The position numbers and the translations under genes are program-made. A stretch of 64,000 bases of DNA from Pseudomonas thivervalensis (GTDB lineage: Bacteria > Pseudomonadota > Gammaproteobacteria > Pseudomonadales > Pseudomonadaceae), in NCBI RefSeq assembly GCF_001269655.1, contig NZ_LHVE01000001.1, positions 124,001 to 188,000 on the forward strand. The letters are read 5' to 3'. Below, piece after piece: positions 47,933-56,801 of this stretch. Every line of letters starts with the position of its first letter. Position 1 is the stretch's first letter. A model generated the notes under the pieces. It saw only the letters and a list, made by a program, of their open reading frames with translations, searched no databases and was not told the DNA's origin.

Positions 47933-48352
47933 ATGCCCCAACGTAGCGAATACCCGCACTTGCAACCCATCACCACGCGCTGGCACGACAACGATGTGTA
48001 CGGTCACGTCAACAACGTCACCTACTACAGCTTTTTCGATACCGCCGTGAACACCTACCTGATCGAAGTCGGCGGCCTGGATATCCATGAGGGAGAAGTG
48101 GTGGGGTTCGTGGTGAGTTCGGCCTGCGACTACTTCGCCTCGATCGCCTTTCCAGACCGGATTGAAATCGGTCTGCGGGTCGGCAAGTTGGGCAGCAGTT
48201 CGGTGCAGTACGAGCTGGCGGTGTTCAAAGTGGGTGAGGAGGAGGCTTGCGCGGCGGGGCGTTTCGTTCACGTGTTTGTGGACCGGGCGTCGAATCGGCC
48301 GGTGGCGATTCCCGATCGGCTGCGCGGGGCGTTGGAGCGCTTGGTGGTCTGA
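47933..48352 (+). CDS. 4HBT-type acyl-CoA thioesterase
   Basis: A 139-residue hotdog-fold thioesterase. The catalytic segment is [20 protein letters not shown] (Asp of the 4HBT type). I chose the ATG at 47933 ([12 protein letters not shown]); the frame could also open at a TTG eight codons upstream. With the upstream 3-hydroxyacyl-CoA dehydrogenase it forms a two-gene unit. Possible role: hydrolysis of a hydroxyacyl- or aryl-CoA intermediate. Confidence 0.85.
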   Translation: MPQRSEYPHLQPITTRWHDNDVYGHVNNVTYYSFFDTAVNTYLIEVGGLDIHEGEVVGFVVSSACDYFASIAFPDRIEIGLRVGKLGSSSVQYELAVFKVGEEEACAAGRFVHVFVDRASNRPVAIPDRLRGALERLVV

Positions 48353-48360
48353 AACAAAAA

Positions 48361-48405
48361 ATCGCAGCCTCCTGTCAGCTCGTAGAGCTGCCGGAGGCTG
48401 CGATC
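48361..48405. terminator. Long hairpin between convergent genes
   Basis: ATCGCAGCCTCC and GGAGGCTGCGAT form a perfect 12-bp stem, with inner CAGCTC/GAGCTG hairpin. It also matches the core of the type C REP. The A-run before it (GAAACAAAAA) would be a T-run on the minus strand, so it could terminate leftward transcription from the glycine-zipper gene. Confidence 0.6.
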
Positions 48406-48430
48406 TTCAACGGCCGATATTGGTCAGCCG

Positions 48431-48910
48431 TTAGTCGCGGTAGTAGCGATGATGTTTTTTGCGATGCCCGTAGGCATGGCCGCGACCTGGGTGGCCGTCA
48501 CGGTAGTAACGGCGATCACCACGGCGACCGTCGTAGCGACGGTCATCGTCATCGTCCTTGCCCATGTAGTTACCCAGGGCACCACCGGCGCCACCGCCCG
48601 CCGCCGCACCGATCAGGCTGCCGGTGCTGCCGCCGACACTACGGCCGACTACGTTACCGCCGGCCGCCCCGAGCGCGCCGCCGATTGCCGCTTCGCCGCG
48701 ACTGTGTCTGTCTGCACCGACTGCACTACCGCCCGCACCGCCCAGCGCCGCGCCGATAGTGGAACCGGTGTTGCCGCCCAGGGACTGGCCGACGACCGAA
48801 CCCAAAACCCCGCCCAATGCGCCGCCCACACCTGCTTCGGCAGTACCACCGGCGGAAGCGATGCCACTGGCCAGGCTAAGGGACAACAAGAGAATGGAGG
48901 AGAACTTCAT
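48431..48910 (-). CDS. Glycine-zipper surface/envelope protein
   Basis: A 159-residue protein with a signal peptide (about 1-20, MKFSSILLLSLSLASGIASA) followed by glycine-zipper repeats (GGALGGVLGSVVGQSLGGNT, GGSTGSLIGAAAGGGAGGAL) typical of YMGG-like membrane-active or envelope proteins. The C-terminal third is an Asp/Arg/His/Tyr-rich tail (DDDDDRRYDGRRGDRRYYRD). Function unknown. Confidence 0.8.
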   Translation of the reverse strand: MKFSSILLLSLSLASGIASAGGTAEAGVGGALGGVLGSVVGQSLGGNTGSTIGAALGGAGGSAVGADRHSRGEAAIGGALGAAGGNVVGRSVGGSTGSLIGAAAGGGAGGALGNYMGKDDDDDRRYDGRRGDRRYYRDGHPGRGHAYGHRKKHHRYYRD

Positions 48911-49067
48911 AGAGGAGCCTCAAAGGGATGACGGCGCGATCCTGAGGCTGGCTTCGCTTGCTTACAATCGAAATCCGACGAGTAACACGACTTGTGCACA
49001 ATTCTCTAAGTTATTGTTTTGTGGTGGGAACTTAAGGTGAATTGGCCGGTCTTTAGCTACTTGAGAC

Positions 49068-49097
49068 AGGCCGTTTTCCATGGAAAACGGCCTTTTT
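49068..49097 (+). terminator. Strong palindromic terminator, plus-strand orientation, no upstream gene
   Basis: AGGCCGTTTTCCA/TGGAAAACGGCCT is a perfect 13-bp inverted repeat followed by TTTT on the plus strand. No plus-strand gene ends here: the glycine-zipper gene is minus and starts at 48910. It could end a small RNA transcribed from about 48960-49020. Confidence 0.6.
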
Positions 49098-49146
49098 TGT
49101 GCCCGCAGGAAAGTGCTTCGTGGCCACCCTGATCCTAAAGGCTGTA

Positions 49147-51495
49147 TCAGGCCGACTTGGCCAGGATCAGTCCATTCGCGCTCGCCGCTTCCAGGCGGAT
49201 CGCGACGAACTTCGAGGTCGGGGTGTGACTGCCGTCGCCCGTGCTTTCCAACGGCACCAGCGGGTTCACTTCTGGATAGTAGGCCGCAGCCTGACCGGCC
49301 GGAATGTCGAACGCCAGCAAGGTAAACCCCTTGACCCGACGCTCGCGACCGTCTTCCCAGAGCGAGACGATATCGGCTTTCTGGCCTGGCTTGAAGCCCA
49401 GGCGAATGATGTCCGCTTCGTTGACGAACAACACGTCACGCTGGCCCTTGACGCCGCGATAGCGGTCATCGAGGCCATAAATGGTGGTGTTGTACTGATC
49501 GTGGGAGCGCATGGACTGCATGATCAGGTCGGGCAACTGGCCAGTGGCACGGGTGCGTTCATGCGCAAGGTCGGTCGGCAACAGGTTTGGCTTGAAATTG
49601 GCGCGGCCCGATGCGGTGTTCCAGCGCCGCGAACCGGCGCTGTTGCCCAGGTAGAAGCCGCCAGGGTTCTTCAGCTTTTCGTTGAAGTCCTTGAAGCCGG
49701 GTACGGTATCGGCGATCAGGTCGCGAATGCGACTGTAGTCGGCCACCAGCCAGTTCCAGTCCACCGGGCGGCTACCCAGCGTGGCGGCGGCGATGCCGGC
49801 GATGATCCACGGTTCGGAGCGCATCTGGTTCGACAGCGGCTGCAATTGACCCATGGAGGCATGCACCATGCTGAAGGAGTCTTCCACGGTCACCGCTTGC
49901 GCGCCTTCGGTTTGCAGGTCGATGTCGGTACGGCCCAGGCACGGCAGGATCAGCGCGTCCTTGCCGTGAGCCAGATGGCTGCGATTGAGCTTGGTGCTGA
50001 TCTGCACCGTCAGGTCGCAGTTGGTCAAGGCTTGGAACGTCCGATGACTGTCTGGCGTGGCTTGGGCGAAGTTGCCGCCCAGGGCGATGAACACCTTGGC
50101 CTGGCCGTCGGCCATGGCGTGGATCGCCTCGACCACGTTGTGGCCGTTTTCCCGCGGCACCTTGAATTGGAAACGCCGCTCCAGCGCGTCGAGGAACGGC
50201 ACCGGTGGACGCTCGTTGATGCCCATGGTCCGGTCGCCCTGCACGTTGCTGTGGCCGCGGACCGGGCACAGGCCTGCGCCTGGCCGGCCGATGTTGCCGC
50301 GCAACATCATCACGTTGGCGATTTCCTGGATGGTCGCGACCGAGTGACGGTGCTGGGTGATGCCCATCGCCCAGCACATGACCACGTTCTTGCTTCTGGC
50401 GTACATGCGCGCCGCCTGCTCGATTTCAGCCAGGGTCAAGCCTGATTGCTCGACAATCTGTTCCCACGGCGTATCGTCGACCGCCGCCAGGTAATCCAGC
50501 ACGTTGGTGCTGTGCTCATTGAGGAACGCGTGGTCGAACACCGCCTCGGCGCCGCTGTTCTGCGCCTCACGCTCCCATTGCAGCAGGAATTTCGCCATAC
50601 CGCGCAATATCGCCATGTCACCACCCAATGCCGGGCGGAAATACGCGGTGTTGGTCGGCTTATCGCCGTTGGTGAGCATTTCGATCGGGTTCTGCGGATG
50701 TTGGAAGCGCTCCAGGCCACGCTCCTTGAGCGGGTTGATGCAGATCACTTGGGCGCCGCGCTTCACCGCCTCGCGCAGAGGTTCGAGCATCCGCGGATGA
50801 TTGGTGCCCGGGTTCTGGCCCCACACGAAAATCGCGTCGGCGTGCTCGAAGTCGTCGAACGTCACCGTGCCCTTGCCCACGCCTACGCTCTGGGACAGCG
50901 CTACGCCGCTGGCCTCGTGGCACATGTTCGAGCAGTCGGGGAAATTGTTGGTGCCGTAGGCGCGCACGAACAATTGATACAAATAGGCCGCTTCGTTACT
51001 GGCCCGGCCCGAGGTATAGAACTCGGCCTGGTTCGGGCTGGACAGCCCTTGCAGGTGCTTGCCGACCAGGGCGAACGCCGCTTCCCAACTGATGGGCTTG
51101 TAGCGGTCGGTTTCGGCGTCATAGCGCATTGGCTCGGTCAGGCGACCTTGGTATTCGAGCCAGTAGTCACTCTGTTCCAGCAACGAGGTCACGCTGTGCT
51201 TGGCAAAAAAGGCACCGTCGACGCGACGCTTGGTGGCTTCCCAGTTCACAGCCTTGGCGCCGTTCTCGCAGAACTTGACCATGCCGCTTTCCGGCGAGTC
51301 GCCCCAGGCACAACCCGGGCAGTCAAAACCGCCATTCTGGTTGGTCTTGAGCATCATGCGGATGTTCTTCAGCGCGTTGTCGCTGGTCAACCAGGCCTGA
51401 GCGACACTGATCAGCGCACCCCAGCCGCCAGCCGGGCCCTTGTAGGGCTTGTAGCGCGGAACGGGTTTCTGGTCGGCTTGTTGATGATTGCTCAC
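49147..51495 (-). CDS. FdhF/YdeP-type molybdopterin oxidoreductase
   Basis: A 782-residue molybdopterin oxidoreductase alpha subunit of the FdhF/YdeP group. CPGC (59-62) and C76 lie in the N-terminal iron-sulfur-like region. Cys192 (CSNMCHEASG) occupies the place of the selenocysteine that ligates molybdenum in FdhF. It presumably transfers electrons from formate or a related substrate, but YdeP-type members are not proven formate dehydrogenases. Its ATGA start overlaps fdhD by 4 nt, which supports a formate-dehydrogenase-like enzyme needing sulfuration. Confidence 0.88.
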   Translation of the reverse strand: MSNHQQADQKPVPRYKPYKGPAGGWGALISVAQAWLTSDNALKNIRMMLKTNQNGGFDCPGCAWGDSPESGMVKFCENGAKAVNWEATKRRVDGAFFAKHSVTSLLEQSDYWLEYQGRLTEPMRYDAETDRYKPISWEAAFALVGKHLQGLSSPNQAEFYTSGRASNEAAYLYQLFVRAYGTNNFPDCSNMCHEASGVALSQSVGVGKGTVTFDDFEHADAIFVWGQNPGTNHPRMLEPLREAVKRGAQVICINPLKERGLERFQHPQNPIEMLTNGDKPTNTAYFRPALGGDMAILRGMAKFLLQWEREAQNSGAEAVFDHAFLNEHSTNVLDYLAAVDDTPWEQIVEQSGLTLAEIEQAARMYARSKNVVMCWAMGITQHRHSVATIQEIANVMMLRGNIGRPGAGLCPVRGHSNVQGDRTMGINERPPVPFLDALERRFQFKVPRENGHNVVEAIHAMADGQAKVFIALGGNFAQATPDSHRTFQALTNCDLTVQISTKLNRSHLAHGKDALILPCLGRTDIDLQTEGAQAVTVEDSFSMVHASMGQLQPLSNQMRSEPWIIAGIAAATLGSRPVDWNWLVADYSRIRDLIADTVPGFKDFNEKLKNPGGFYLGNSAGSRRWNTASGRANFKPNLLPTDLAHERTRATGQLPDLIMQSMRSHDQYNTTIYGLDDRYRGVKGQRDVLFVNEADIIRLGFKPGQKADIVSLWEDGRERRVKGFTLLAFDIPAGQAAAYYPEVNPLVPLESTGDGSHTPTSKFVAIRLEAASANGLILAKSA

Positions 51496-52337
51496 GCTTG
51501 TTTCTCCATCGCAGGGCTATAGACCCGCGGCGCACTTTTTTGCGGCAGGTGGATGAGGTTGAGGTTGTGTTGGCGGGCCCATTGCACGGCGAGGCCCGTG
51601 GGCGACGACAGGCTGACCAGGGTCTGGATGCCAGCGCGCAGTACTTTCTGGATCAGTTCGAGGCTGCAACGGCTGGTGACGATCGCTACGCCACCGGCCA
51701 CCGGGATCTGTTGCCGGATCAACGCGCCGATCAGTTTGTCGAGCGCGTTGTGCCGGCCTATATCTTCGCGGCCCAGCAGCAATTCGCCCTGGGCGTTCAT
51801 GAACAAGGCCGCGTGCACCGCGCCACAATGTTGGCCCAAGGGCTGGAATTGGCTGATGCGGTCGCGCAGGCCATCGAGCCATTGCGCCGCAGGCAAGGGT
51901 GCGCCGGGCAGCACCTTGAGGTTGGGCAGGGCTTGCTCCACCGCCTCCACGCCGCACAATCCGCAGCCACTGGTGCCCGCCAACTGCCGGCGTTGCTGCT
52001 TGAGGTTCCAGAAGGCGCGGTTGGCGATGGTTACCTGGGCATAGTGCGCGGCACCGGTGCCGCTCAGTTGCAGATCATAGATGTCCGATGAATCTTCAAT
52101 GATGCCGCTGCCAAGGCTGAAGCCGACGATAAAGTCTTCAAGGTCGGTGGGGGTGACCAGCATGACCGCCTGGCTGATGCCGTTATAGGCAATCGCCAGC
52201 GCCACTTCCTCGGCCAGCGCGGTGCTGTCCGATCGGGAGTGGTCCAGGTTGCAGTAGCGATAGCTCTGGCTGGCGGCCGGCGCGGATGTTTCCATCGCAG
52301 GCGCTGGACTGACCGGAGGCTTGTCGTTCATAGGCAT
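51492..52337 (-). CDS. fdhD: FdhD sulfurtransferase
   Basis: A 281-residue FdhD. It passes sulfur to the molybdenum cofactor of formate dehydrogenases; the catalytic pair C125 and C128 is in TSGCGLCGVEAVEQ. Conserved ends HCGAVHAALF, REDIGRHNALDKLIG and TSRCSLELIQKVLRAGI are present. I chose the ATG complementary to 52335-52337 (MPMNDKPPVS); the ATG two codons later is equally plausible, and the open frame also extends upstream to a TTG. It leads the fdhD-fdhF pair. Confidence 0.92.
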   Translation of the reverse strand: MPMNDKPPVSPAPAMETSAPAASQSYRYCNLDHSRSDSTALAEEVALAIAYNGISQAVMLVTPTDLEDFIVGFSLGSGIIEDSSDIYDLQLSGTGAAHYAQVTIANRAFWNLKQQRRQLAGTSGCGLCGVEAVEQALPNLKVLPGAPLPAAQWLDGLRDRISQFQPLGQHCGAVHAALFMNAQGELLLGREDIGRHNALDKLIGALIRQQIPVAGGVAIVTSRCSLELIQKVLRAGIQTLVSLSSPTGLAVQWARQHNLNLIHLPQKSAPRVYSPAMEKQA

Positions 52338-52424
52338 CACTGAAAGTAGGAATAGTGTTAAGACTAAATGCGGCAATCTGCCACGTCTAATCGCTATTAC
52401 TGATCTTCCAATAGATGACGTCGA

Positions 52425-53312
52425 TCAAGAAGTCGTCGATGATTTCTGGTAGAGGGCAAAACAGGCCTCTGCCAACGCCGAACGCGGAGCGCCGCGTCGC
52501 ATGATCAGGCCCAGCGGGACTAACGTCTGCGCTCCTTCAATGGGTTGGATGCGCAAGTCTTCGGTCAGGACATTGAGGCCGCTGTCCAGCGGCATCACCG
52601 CGCAACACAACCCGCCGTGCACAGCTTGTAACAATTGATGCACCGCGTCGGTTTGCAACAATGGTTGGGGCGTCAGGCCCCGGCTGTGGAAGTTGTGGTC
52701 GATGGATTGGCGAAAATGCATGCCGCTGGTGAGCATGCCCAGGGGCAATTCGATCAGCGCCTCCCAGCTCAGCGGTTGTTCACCGAAAAAGAAATAGCGC
52801 TGATCGTAAAGCAGGCCCATACGGGTGGGGCTGAAGGGCAGGGCCTCGAAGCGTTCGTTGTCCAGGCGTTCCAGGTAGGAAATGCCCAGGTCGATGCGGT
52901 TGTTCGCCAACTGTTCGAGGACGCGTTCGGAGCTCAGGGATGACAATTCGAAACGCAGGTTGGGGTGCTCGGCGTGCAAGCGCTGCATCATCGCCAGCGG
53001 GTCGAAGTCCGACAGCGGCACCACGCCCAGGCGCAGCGTACCTACCAGGTTGCCGCGACAGGCCGCCGCTTCGGCCTGCAGTCCGTCATAGGCCGCCAGT
53101 ACCGTGCGCGCCCAGGCCAACACACGTTCCCCCGGCGCGGTGAAACCTTCAAAGCGCTGGCCGCGGTTGACCAGCGGCAGGTCGAGTTCTTCTTCAAGGC
53201 TGCGCAGGCGCATCGACAGCGTCGGCTGGGTGATATGGCAGCGTGCGGCGGCCTGGCCGAAGTGACGGGTTTCGTCCAGCGCGATGAGAAATTTCAGCTG
53301 CTTGATGTCCAT
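52425..53312 (-). CDS. LysR-family transcriptional regulator
   Basis: A 295-residue LysR regulator. The helix-turn-helix spans about 1-60 ([40 protein letters not shown]), and the effector domain begins [21 protein letters not shown] chose the ATG complementary to 53310-53312; codons upstream are not LysR-like. It lies 87 nt upstream of fdhD, in the same direction, and divergent from kbp. Confidence 0.9.
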   Translation of the reverse strand: MDIKQLKFLIALDETRHFGQAAARCHITQPTLSMRLRSLEEELDLPLVNRGQRFEGFTAPGERVLAWARTVLAAYDGLQAEAAACRGNLVGTLRLGVVPLSDFDPLAMMQRLHAEHPNLRFELSSLSSERVLEQLANNRIDLGISYLERLDNERFEALPFSPTRMGLLYDQRYFFFGEQPLSWEALIELPLGMLTSGMHFRQSIDHNFHSRGLTPQPLLQTDAVHQLLQAVHGGLCCAVMPLDSGLNVLTEDLRIQPIEGAQTLVPLGLIMRRGAPRSALAEACFALYQKSSTTS

Positions 53313-53445
53313 CTTCGCTCCAGGGCGCGGGAAGATTCGGATTCTAGCGCTTGTGCGAGGTGGGGTCATTGGTCGGCTGGGAACCGGGTTCGTCTCGCCT
53401 GGTCTAGTCTTTGCGTCTGGACACTTAAATCAAGGAGCGTGTGCC

Positions 53446-53886
53446 ATGAGTATCTTTAGTTTTGTGAAGGAAGCCGGTGAAAAGCTGATCGACCTGCTGA
53501 CCCCCGGCAATGCCAATGCCAGCGAACAACTGAAAGAGCACATTGCAAAAGTCGGCCTGGGTAGTCCCAATGTACAGGCGACCGTCGAAGGCGACAAAGT
53601 CATCGTCACGGGTGAAGTGGCGAGCCAGGAAGAGAAGGAAAAGATCCTGTTGGCGGTGGGTAACATCGCCGGTGTTGGCAGTGTCGACGACCAGATCACC
53701 GTGACCGGCCCGGTCGCACAAGCGGCGCGTTTCGTGACCGTGAAGAAGGGCGACACCCTCAGCGCCATCTCCAAGGCCGAGTACGGCGACGCGAACAAGT
53801 ACAACAAGATCTTCGAGGCCAACAAGCCGATGCTGTCGCACCCGGACAAGATCTACCCGGGGCAGGTGTTGCGTATTCCCGAGTAA
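53446..53886 (+). CDS. kbp: BON/LysM-domain protein (Kbp/YgaU)
   Basis: A 146-residue Kbp-like protein: a BON domain (about 25-85, [40 protein letters not shown]) and a C-terminal LysM domain (about 95-145, [31 protein letters not shown]). E. coli Kbp is a cytoplasmic potassium-binding protein despite the LysM domain. The start is the ATG at 53446, which has AAGGAG 9 nt upstream and begins [20 protein letters not shown]. Confidence 0.9.
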   Translation: MSIFSFVKEAGEKLIDLLTPGNANASEQLKEHIAKVGLGSPNVQATVEGDKVIVTGEVASQEEKEKILLAVGNIAGVGSVDDQITVTGPVAQAARFVTVKKGDTLSAISKAEYGDANKYNKIFEANKPMLSHPDKIYPGQVLRIPE

Positions 53887-53896
53887 TCCGATCCCT

Positions 53897-53983
53897 GTGG
53901 CGAGGGAGCTTGCTCCCGCTGGGCTGCGAAGCGGCCCCAATGCGTCTGCTGCGCAGCCGAGCGGGAGCAAGCTCCCTCGCCAC
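53897..53983. repeat. Type A REPIN
   Basis: Arms GTGGCGAGGGAGCTTGCTCC and GAGCAAGCTCCCTCGCCAC with a GGGCTGCGAAGCGGCCC hairpin in the loop. It lies between convergent kbp and yrfG. Confidence 0.9.
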
Positions 53984-53993
53984 ACTGATCCTG

Positions 53994-54656
53994 TCAGAGC
54001 CCTTCGATCAAGTCCCGATAGTCCTCCAACGCCTCGAACTCCCCCGTGTCCTTCGGCCCCTTGCGACTGTCCGGCTCGCTGACCGCCAGTAGGTGCGCCA
54101 CGCCGAAGTCCCGGGCACTGCGCAACACCGGCAGGGTGTCGTCGATGAACAGGCTGCGGGACGGGTCGAAATTCAAGTCGGCTTGCAGGGCGTCCCAGAA
54201 TTGCGGGTTTTCCTTGGGAAAGCCGTAGTCGTGTGAACTGATCAAACGCTCGAAGTAGGGGGCCAGTTCGATGCGTTCCAACTTCAGGGACAACGAATCA
54301 CGGTGGGCGTTGGTGATCATTACCACGCGTTTACCAGCCCGCTGGATCGCCGCCAGGAAGGTATCGGCGTCCGGGCGCAAGGCGATCAGATGCGCGGTTT
54401 CCAATTTCAACTCGCGCACCGGCAGTTTCAGCTCGGCGCTCCAGAAATCCAGGCAATACCATTGCAACTGGCCGGCGTTGCGCTCGAACAGCGGCTGCAG
54501 CTCCATCTCGGCCATCGCCCGGCTCACACCATGCAGTTCGGCGTAGCGCTGGGGTAGATGTTCGAGCCAGAAATGGTTGTCGTAATGCAGGTCCAGCAAG
54601 GTGCCGTCCATGTCCAGCAGAACCGTATCGATCTCATGCCAGGGCAGCAAGGCCAT
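53994..54656 (-). CDS. yrfG: GMP/IMP nucleotidase YrfG (HAD family)
   Basis: A 220-residue HAD hydrolase. Motif I DMDGTLLDLHYDNHFWLEHL (nucleophile Asp), motif II MITNAHRD, motif III lysine in DYGFPKENPQFW and motif IV FIDDTLPVLRSA. YrfG dephosphorylates GMP and IMP. The start is the ATG complementary to 54654-54656. It is divergent from nudE; in E. coli yrfG lies in the same block as hslR and hslO. Confidence 0.9.
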   Translation of the reverse strand: MALLPWHEIDTVLLDMDGTLLDLHYDNHFWLEHLPQRYAELHGVSRAMAEMELQPLFERNAGQLQWYCLDFWSAELKLPVRELKLETAHLIALRPDADTFLAAIQRAGKRVVMITNAHRDSLSLKLERIELAPYFERLISSHDYGFPKENPQFWDALQADLNFDPSRSLFIDDTLPVLRSARDFGVAHLLAVSEPDSRKGPKDTGEFEALEDYRDLIEGL

Positions 54657-54744
54657 AAAACTTCTCCAGCGGTAATCGGATATCCGACACAAACAATCAG
54701 AATAGGCCGGGTATAGTAGCCCGCTATCGCCCAGGGAGCCGTTC

Positions 54745-55311
54745 ATGCGCCAGAAACCCACCATACTCGATCGCCGGATCGTCGCTACCAGCCGCCTGTT
54801 CTGCGTGGAAGAACTGAAATTGCGGTTCTCCAACGGTGTGGAGCGTACCTATGAACGTCTGGCGAGCAAGGGGGCGGGCTACGGCGCGGTGATGATCGTG
54901 GCGATGCTTGACGCCGATCACGCGGTGCTGGTGGAGGAATATTGCGGCGGCACCGATGCCTACGAACTGTCCCTGCCCAAGGGCTTGATCGAGCCAGGGG
55001 AAGATGTGCTGGCGGCGGCCGAGCGAGAGCTCAAGGAAGAGGCCGGTTTCGGTGCGCGACAGTTGGAGCACCTGACCGAGTTGTCGCTGTCCCCCGGCTA
55101 CATGAGTCAGAAAATCCAGGTGGTGCTGGCGACCGATCTGTATGAAGAGCGGCTGGAGGGCGACGAGCCCGAGCCGATGGGCGTGGACAAGGTCAACCTG
55201 CGTGAACTCTCGGCCCTGGCGCAGAACCCGCAATTCACCGAGGGGCGGGCTTTGGCGGCGCTGTACCTGGCCCGTGACCTGCTGGCCCAGCGTGGAGCCT
55301 TCCTGTCATGA
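54745..55311 (+). CDS. nudE: ADP-compounds Nudix hydrolase NudE
   Basis: A 188-residue Nudix hydrolase that acts on ADP-ribose, NADH and diadenosine compounds. The Nudix box is GLIEPGEDVLAAAERELKEE followed by AGF, matching GX5EX7REUXEEXGU. Its stop codon overlaps the cysQ ATGA by 4 nt. Confidence 0.93.
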   Translation: MRQKPTILDRRIVATSRLFCVEELKLRFSNGVERTYERLASKGAGYGAVMIVAMLDADHAVLVEEYCGGTDAYELSLPKGLIEPGEDVLAAAERELKEEAGFGARQLEHLTELSLSPGYMSQKIQVVLATDLYEERLEGDEPEPMGVDKVNLRELSALAQNPQFTEGRALAALYLARDLLAQRGAFLS

Positions 55312-56135
55312 CGTTCCCACATCAATTGATGGCCCCGGTAATCGAGCTGGCACTCAAGGCCGGCGAGGCGATCCTGCCGTTCTGGCGCGCCAACGTGTTG
55401 GTCAGCCACAAGGCTGACGAGTCGCCGGTGACGGCTGCCGATATGGCGGCTCATGATGTGATCGTCGCCGGGCTGGCGGCGCTGGCCCCGGATATTCCGA
55501 TCCTCTCCGAAGAGGACGCCGATATTGCCCAAAGCGTCCGTGCCGGTTGGCAACGCTGGTGGTTGGTGGACCCGCTGGACGGCACCAAGGAATTCATTTC
55601 CGGCAGCGAAGAGTTCACCGTCAATATCGCCTTGGTGGAACAGGGCCGTGTGGTGTTCGGCGTGGTGTCGATGCCCACCAACGGTCGTTTTTACGTGGGT
55701 GGTGCAGGGCTGGGCGCCTGGCGTGGCGACAAGGGCGGGGTGCCTTTGCCTATCACGGTTCGTGACGTATTGGCGCCAGGTGAAGCGTTCACCGTGGTCG
55801 CCAGTCGCCGGCACACCAGCCCGGAGCAGGAACGCCTGCTCAATGGCTTGAGCGCGAGCCTGGGCGAGTTGCAGCTGACCAGTATTGGCAGTTCGTTGAA
55901 GTTTTGCCTGGTGGCCGAAGGCGCGGCGGATTGCTATCCACGGCTGGCACCGACTTCCCAGTGGGACACCGCCGCCGCCCAGGGCGTGCTGGAAGGCGCG
56001 GGTGGCGAGGTGTTGGACTTGAGCGGGGAGCCGTTCTGTTACCCACCACGTGAGTCGCTGTTGAATGCATCGTTCCTGGCGTTGCCGGCGAAAGCGGCGT
56101 GGCGTGGGAAGCTGTTGGAGCTTGCTCGCTCTTAA
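55308..56135 (+). CDS. cysQ: 3'(2'),5'-bisphosphate nucleotidase CysQ
   Basis: A 275-residue inositol-monophosphatase-family enzyme that hydrolyses 3'-phosphoadenosine 5'-phosphate (PAP) made during sulfate assimilation. Metal-binding motifs: LSEEDAD, DPLDGTKEFISGS (about residues 83-95) and the C-terminal APTSQWDTAAAQGVLEGAGG. Translationally coupled to nudE. It links this region to the sulfur theme. Confidence 0.95.
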   Translation: MTFPHQLMAPVIELALKAGEAILPFWRANVLVSHKADESPVTAADMAAHDVIVAGLAALAPDIPILSEEDADIAQSVRAGWQRWWLVDPLDGTKEFISGSEEFTVNIALVEQGRVVFGVVSMPTNGRFYVGGAGLGAWRGDKGGVPLPITVRDVLAPGEAFTVVASRRHTSPEQERLLNGLSASLGELQLTSIGSSLKFCLVAEGAADCYPRLAPTSQWDTAAAQGVLEGAGGEVLDLSGEPFCYPPRESLLNASFLALPAKAAWRGKLLELARS

Positions 56136-56179
56136 GCTCTATCCTTGTGGTAAGCGCTTTTCTGGCTAGAGCGCTTTTT

Positions 56180-56270
56180 GTGGCGAGGGAGCTTGCTCCC
56201 GCTGGGCTGCGAAGCAGCCCCTGCTTTGGCGGTTGCTGCGCAACCGAGCGGGAGCAAGCTCCCTCGCCAC
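56180..56270. repeat. Type A REPIN
   Basis: Arms GTGGCGAGGGAGCTTGCTCC and GGGAGCAAGCTCCCTCGCCA/C with a GGGCTGCGAAGCAGCCC hairpin. Lies between convergent cysQ and the thioesterase gene. Confidence 0.9.
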
Positions 56271-56308
56271 AGGGGCCACCCACCCTCCAATCCAGGTCAT
56301 GTGCTGTT

Positions 56309-56764
56309 TCAGCGGTGCAACACGTACTGCCCCTCGAACTGCACCGCCACGTCCTCGTTCCCGCTGTTCATCACCTGTGTCTGCAAGGCCAGCCGCGCCC
56401 GTCCATAACGCCGGTAGGTGGCCAGGAAGCGTTTCCAGAGCTTTTCCTCGGGCGCTTGGCAGACGACTGTCGCATCGCGGGTCACTGGCAGCGGATAACT
56501 GATCTGCCCCTCCTGAATCACGATATGTCCGTCCTCGATGCCTTCCTCGCGCAAGGCCAGGTGCAGCCAGCCCCAGCCACCGAGCACGGCGCCGCAATAC
56601 AGACTGCCACCGAACATGGTGCTCTTATGGTTGACGTTGGCCGCCAACGGCAAAGACAGGCGCAGTTGCCGGGCCTGCCAATCGAGCACCTTCAGGCCCA
56701 TGTCCCGGGTCAAGGGGATGTCGTGGTGCAGGATCGATTCCAGGTAACGGCTGTCGCGGTTCAT
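56309..56764 (-). CDS. YiiD-C-type thioesterase
   Basis: A 151-residue hotdog-fold protein resembling the C-terminal thioesterase domain of YiiD. Segments include SLPLAANVNHKSTMFGGSLY, GAVLGGWGWLHLALREEG and ARLALQTQVMNSGNEDVAVQ. I chose the ATG complementary to 56762-56764 (MNRDSRYLES); the upstream 17 codons are doubtful. It sits 37 nt downstream of dctD in the same direction. Substrate unknown. Confidence 0.8.
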   Translation of the reverse strand: MNRDSRYLESILHHDIPLTRDMGLKVLDWQARQLRLSLPLAANVNHKSTMFGGSLYCGAVLGGWGWLHLALREEGIEDGHIVIQEGQISYPLPVTRDATVVCQAPEEKLWKRFLATYRRYGRARLALQTQVMNSGNEDVAVQFEGQYVLHR

Positions 56765-56801
56765 TGCGGGGCCTCTTGCTTGACGGGGAAATGGCGATAA
56801 T

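Noticed and set aside
49028..49045. GGAACTT-N15-GTCTTT as an AlgU/sigma-E type promoter
   Set aside because: The -35 is a good match and -10 partial, but transcripts would begin at about 49060 and contain only the terminator hairpin, so it has no gene to serve.
49099..50445. Open frame on the plus strand opposite the FdhF-type gene
   Set aside because: Antisense shadow of a GC-rich gene, no ribosome site and no recognisable domain.
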